Assembly: GCF_028769735.1 (NCBI RefSeq) | Contig: NC_088172.1 | Location: 64,511,075 to 64,575,074, forward strand | Length of the DNA stretch: 64,000 nucleotides | Reading direction: 5' to 3' | From: Zonotrichia leucophrys gambelii | Lineage: Eukaryota; Chordata; Aves; Passeriformes; Passerellidae | Shown here: in pieces, positions 59,601-64,000 of the stretch | Position numbering within the stretch: position 1 is the first letter of the stretch | How the letters are laid out: each line of letters starts with the position of its first letter | Notes under the pieces: model-generated | What the model saw: only the letters and a program-made list of their open reading frames with translations | Database searches by the model: none | What the model was told of the DNA's origin: nothing | Position numbers and translations under genes: made by a program

Positions 59601-62600
59601 GTTCAATAAATGACTTCTCTACCCCATGTACACCAACATCCCTAATCCTCTTACCACATGCAGGCTACATGACACACTCCACAGCACTCCAAGTGCTTAG
59701 GCTTCCTAATAACCCTTATAAACCCACAACTTGCCAGTTTTAGGAAATCGGTGCACTTCTTCAACAATTAAGAGTGAAAAAAAAGGCAGTCACCTGTGGA
59801 AAAGGTGGGATTTATTATTTGCACTGCCAGTGTTAACTTCAGGGTGACACAAACGTGTTTACAAGCCACTGTACCCCCCGGAAAGGTTTTCAGGGAGCTG
59901 CATCTACAGAGAGCAAGCCAGAAACACAACTCAGAGCTGAACAGCGCATAGATTCAGAGTGGGACCCTCAGTGGCACAGCACCTCTCACTCTCAGCAGCA
60001 GCAGCAGTCCCTCAGCAGCCCTCTCACAAGCTGTGCCCAGGTACTTTGTGCAGCCTGTGGAACTGCTCGGCCCCCAGCAGCTCCCACCACAGCCCACGCC
60101 GTGCTGCACGGCTGGCAGGGGCAGGTGCAGCAGGAACCAGGCCGTGGAACTGGGTTTGCAAAGAAAAGCATTGTGTACTTCCCCCCACAGCCTTTCAGGC
60201 AAGATGCTAGGTTGCTCTGGAGCCAAAGTCCAGCTCTTCAAACACAGGCTTAGAGTGCTGTATTCTGAGAACAGAATACAGTGAAAAGAGTGGAAGTCAC
60301 CAGACAGGTTACTAGTAGCCATCCAGAACACCAGATCACAGCTACACTTAGAGATCAGCTTGCCCAGGCTTCTTGGGGGCTGCCAACATATGAACCAATA
60401 AAAGCTGAAAGATCTCATAAGAATTAGTCTCTGTAAGAACATAGTTTAGGTTACAAAAGGAGAAAGTATCTTGTATTTCTCATCTTGGACCTAGCAGCAA
60501 GAAAGATTTCAGACAGCAGAGGTTTTCAAAGAACTTCATGGTGCGTTCACATTTTAAAAGAAAAGGGAGCCTCCCACTTCCTAAGCTTTCAGGACCTAAC
60601 TGCTAAAGTGGTTTTATATTACAGACAGATTTGTTCCTTTACACAGCCCTTCCAGTTCCTCACCCATTCGTTACTATGTTCACAAAGCTCTCATTTAAAC
60701 ATTTCTTTCCTTTAATTCTTTATGTTGACTGCCTCATAAAATTAAGAGATCTATTGTGAAATTCCATCAGCTTCTTCCATCACCTTTGATACAGCTCCTT
60801 TCTTGCTCACTGTGAATGGCCGTGAATAGGTAGAATTTCACCTTCCACATCAAGAATTTTTTACATGCATCGCTTAAGGTCCAGATTCTATAATCCTCAT
60901 TGATGTTTTTAATGGGGGATAAAAAAAGTCTTCAGATTATTTTTAGCAAAACTGGACCTGGAGTTTTATAGCCTTGTCTGAGGAAACCCCAAGCCTACTA
61001 GGCAAGGTAGAATGTTATTTATTTGGGAGGAGAGAGAAGACAGAGAAAGCAGGTGAACATACAGCTTTTCATCCCAGCTACATCTGGGTCTGGTAGCATC
61101 CCTGGCAGAGGGATTCAAATCACTTCACAGAAATTCTCTTTCTGGGCCTGAACTGAAGCAGTTTGGCAGAGCTGGACACAAATGACCACAGTCCTCCTTG
61201 CCAAGAGCCAGGCACCATCTGCTTGGTGGTCATATGTGAACTTTTATCAACATCCTTACATAGGCCTTAACACAGTGCTTTCCAACATAGGGCGCTGCAT
61301 AGGACAATCTATTGAGCCAATCTACAGCAGGAAGAAAATATTTTTCTCTGTTGTTAACAAATAAAAAATAAAAAAATTAAATAGTGCTAATTTCATCTTT
61401 GTATCATCCTGGTTTAAACTCTGGTTTTGTGTATGCTTTATAATATACATAGTGAATTAGTACAGTGGTGCAGGTATATCACCTATAAATAAAGAAATAA
61501 ACATAGATTGGGGGTACCTGTTGAGAAAACCTCCACTGACAGGGGTGAATGATCAAAAACGATTGGGGAACACTGCCCTAGAGCTCTCCAGTAACTGCAC
61601 TCGGGACTAAAGCAGCCTTGCAGACACAGTTCACCTAGCAGAGAGCTGAACATGTGCTCAAATCCTATAAGCTTCAGCTGATCTACTTTAGGTTTTATAT
61701 CAATATAAAAAGCAGTAATTTCCCCTTGTCCTTTAAGAAAACTGGCTTCCTGTAAGAATAGGAGAGTGGTGGGATCAGTCAGAGATCCTTCTGCATTGGT
61801 ATGACACTTCTCATGTCACTAAAGAATACATATCATTCAAGTCATACGCCACATATCACTAAGGTAGTACCACCTATTCATGTACTTATATGCATCTCTG
61901 GATTCAAAGAATAATGCACTATATTTACATCCCTTGACACTCCTCTTTGAATTTTAATTTGTGTCACTTGCAAATCAAAAGGAGGTGTAAGAGCCTTGTG
62001 TTTTTCTCTAGCAGAAATAGGTTTCCAGAGCAGATACTCATTTTGCAGTCAACCATGCAAATTATTAATCCTAAAAGCAAGACTGAGGCTGCAATATGCG
62101 TCATGACAGGAAAAAAGGGGAATGTCTTTTCACTATGAAAATCCTTTGTAGTTTATCCCGCAGCCACTTTGTCCTCCCTCCTGGACCTTACGACCACCAG
62201 AGATTTTGCTCACTCTTTGCAAACCCTAGCAAGCAAATTGGAACTCATGTTCTTCAGGAAGCATGGATTTTTCCTTTTGATCAAGGGATTTAATGTTAGT
62301 TTCTACTAGATCTGATACCAAACTTTGCGCTGTTGTGACGATATGAATAAACATCAAAAGGGATGTCTTCTAAGAAATTTTTGAAGCGACAGTTTGACAA
62401 CAGTAACCTCTCCTAGGGTCTTTTCACTCCAGCCCAGCAGAAACCATTTGAGGCAGATACTTAACTTCAAACTACGGTGATCACATTATTCTTAGGCATC
62501 AGTGCAACACTACCCTGAAGTGCATGTTTTTGAAGTGAGATTAAGTACACTTCTTCTAGCCTAGGATTGCTCCAAGCAAATGACTCAACAGTGTAAGTAT

Positions 62601-64000
62601 TACAATGTCAAGTGATGCAGTCCATAATAAAATACAGAAATAACTGCAAAAGAATGAATATTGGCAAGTATAGTATGGAGTCCTTGAACACACAGCAAAA
62701 GAGGTACTTAAAACTCTGCTCAGAAAAAGCTCCTTTTTCTACTTGAGTTTAAAAACTTGCTTACCTTCTCCTCCCTCTTCTAAATTATAAACAAGGTAGC
62801 TAACAATGACTCTCTACAGCAGTAGTCAGAGAAAGAAAAACTTAAAATAGATCTTCGTGTCTCCTTTCTTTCAGAAGCATTCAAGATCCACCAGGATGTA
62901 GAACATTGAGTTCAGCTAGCCTCAATGAGGAAAAGAAAAGCAACAGCTACCCCAAAACTGCTTATAAAAACTATTAACATTTTGCTTTCTTTATAGAAAA
63001 TATCACTTGATTTTGGTCACATCCTCCTGCCTCTCGAACCAAGGTCTGGCAAATAAGGGACTACAGGGTACATGTCACAAAGTGAGGGAAGAACCAGACA
63101 CAGGAAATGCAATCCCCACTCCTGCCAATACAGGTGATTGAGAAAGGAGAATATTCCTCAAATGCTTGCTATAAAGAATACTTGGGGCATTAGCCTCTAA
63201 AACTGCACTGGTCTCTTCTATTAGGTAGCAAGAGCACAGATGCATTCACAATTCAGACACAACGAAATGCTAACACAAAACTCCATGCGGGGGCAGCTGA
63301 CACTACTGAAATGCAAACTTCATCCAAAAAAAAGACTGAACAATCATGGGATAACCAAACCCATATGAACTATCAGATCTGAACTCAGACTTTGTTGAGC
63401 TGTACACTGCATTCCTACCAGGTTTTTAATGCTGTGTTGGATGCTGTGGTGGGTGTGACAGTTCACATATTGTATCTCCTGCAAAAGCAGATCTGGAGCA
63501 TCAGCTGTAGCAAACTGGGTGAGCAATGTGGTCAAGAGCACCTGGCCATTATTTTCTAATGTTAGAAATATCACCACATCTTTATGTGACACTATGAGGC
63601 AAGAACAGGCAGAGTCTGGTTTCACATGACCTCACATCTCAACATCAACTGCTTTTTCATCACAGGAGATGCTGTTGGAGCCTACAGACTCTTCTATCTA
63701 CAAATGTGCTGTCTAATAAGGATTGAACTCAAGTGAGCCATCTTTCAGCAAGGGCAATTCAAAAGGCTGTCACCCCATCAGCTATCTTCCCATAAGTTAG
63801 GTAAGGACTCAATATCTGGAGGACCTTTACCTTCTTGTCCCACAAGAATGGACACAGGGCAGAGTAAAATTGCACAAAGCCTGGCTTAGTAAGAAGCAAA
63901 ATCTGATGAACTCCTGCCCCTGACTACCTGCAATTTTAACAAGAACAGTAGAGACATGATATCCAGCAGAGCCCAGAGAATAAAAAAAAGGTAGTTTCAT
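50673..64000 (-). other. PGBD5: PGBD5 intron 1 (3' part; continues past window end)
   Basis: At least 13.3 kb upstream of exon 2. The only structured feature recognised is the probable hAT element at 61273-61575. There is no CpG island and no GC-rich first exon, so the promoter lies beyond the window. Confidence 0.85.
61273..61575. mobile_element. Probable non-autonomous hAT-type DNA transposon (MITE-like)
   Basis: The left end reads CAGTGCTTTCCAAC and the right end, reverse-complemented, reads CAGTGTTCCCCAAT. They match each other at 10 of the first 13 positions and both fit the CAGTGTTTCCCAAC terminus common among Charlie/hAT elements. The 303-bp body is AT-rich with no open frame, so it is non-autonomous. 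The 8-bp flanks are CCTTAACA and CCCTAGAG (4 of 8 identical), a decayed target duplication at best. The assignment rests on ends and size only. Confidence 0.5.

Noticed and set aside
1..64000. tRNA, rRNA, microRNA or CRISPR-like structures
   Set aside because: No tRNA B-box with matching arms, no rRNA core sequence and no regularly spaced repeats were seen by reading.

Overview
The window looks like vertebrate nuclear DNA, most likely from a bird and probably a songbird. The gene has GT-AG introns of 1.5 to 13+ kb. The intergenic DNA is AT-rich and low in CpG. There is a decayed CR1-type LINE tail with an octamer-like end, and two solo LTRs that I recognise from memory as types common in passerine genomes. 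The species call is inference; the vertebrate call rests directly on the gene.

Only one protein-coding gene can be supported: PGBD5, the domesticated piggyBac-transposase-derived gene, on the minus strand. Six coding exons lie at 50245-50672, 42263-42397, 31092-31272, 24081-24278, 18174-18279 and 16510-16705. Joined in frame they encode the last 413 full residues plus one split glycine, up to a TGA stop at 16510-16512. The first exon (N-terminal leader, about 110 residues in the long human form), the promoter and the 5' UTR lie beyond position 64000. The three aspartates proposed as the PGBD5 catalytic triad are all present, and the piggyBac C-terminal cysteine-rich domain is absent.

Layout. 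1-8149 is slightly GC-richer intergenic DNA with a homeodomain/POU-site-rich block at 6540-6790. A plus-strand solo LTR sits at 8150-8533. 8534-15160 is intergenic, with an (AC)12 microsatellite and one unexplained plus-strand block (10449-11268) flanked by good splice sites. 15161-16509 is the probable proximal 3' UTR of PGBD5. 16510-50672 is the body of PGBD5; intron 4 (exon numbers follow the human gene) carries the CR1 fragment (27316-27905) and a second solo LTR (28107-28524), both in the same sense as the gene. 50673-64000 is the 3' part of intron 1 and contains a probable non-autonomous hAT element (61273-61575).

I found no tRNA, rRNA, CRISPR array or operon-like structure, and no second protein-coding gene. 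Most open frames outside the PGBD5 exons look like chance frames. No new biological system is evident; the points most worth a second look concern PGBD5 itself and the mobile DNA inside it.
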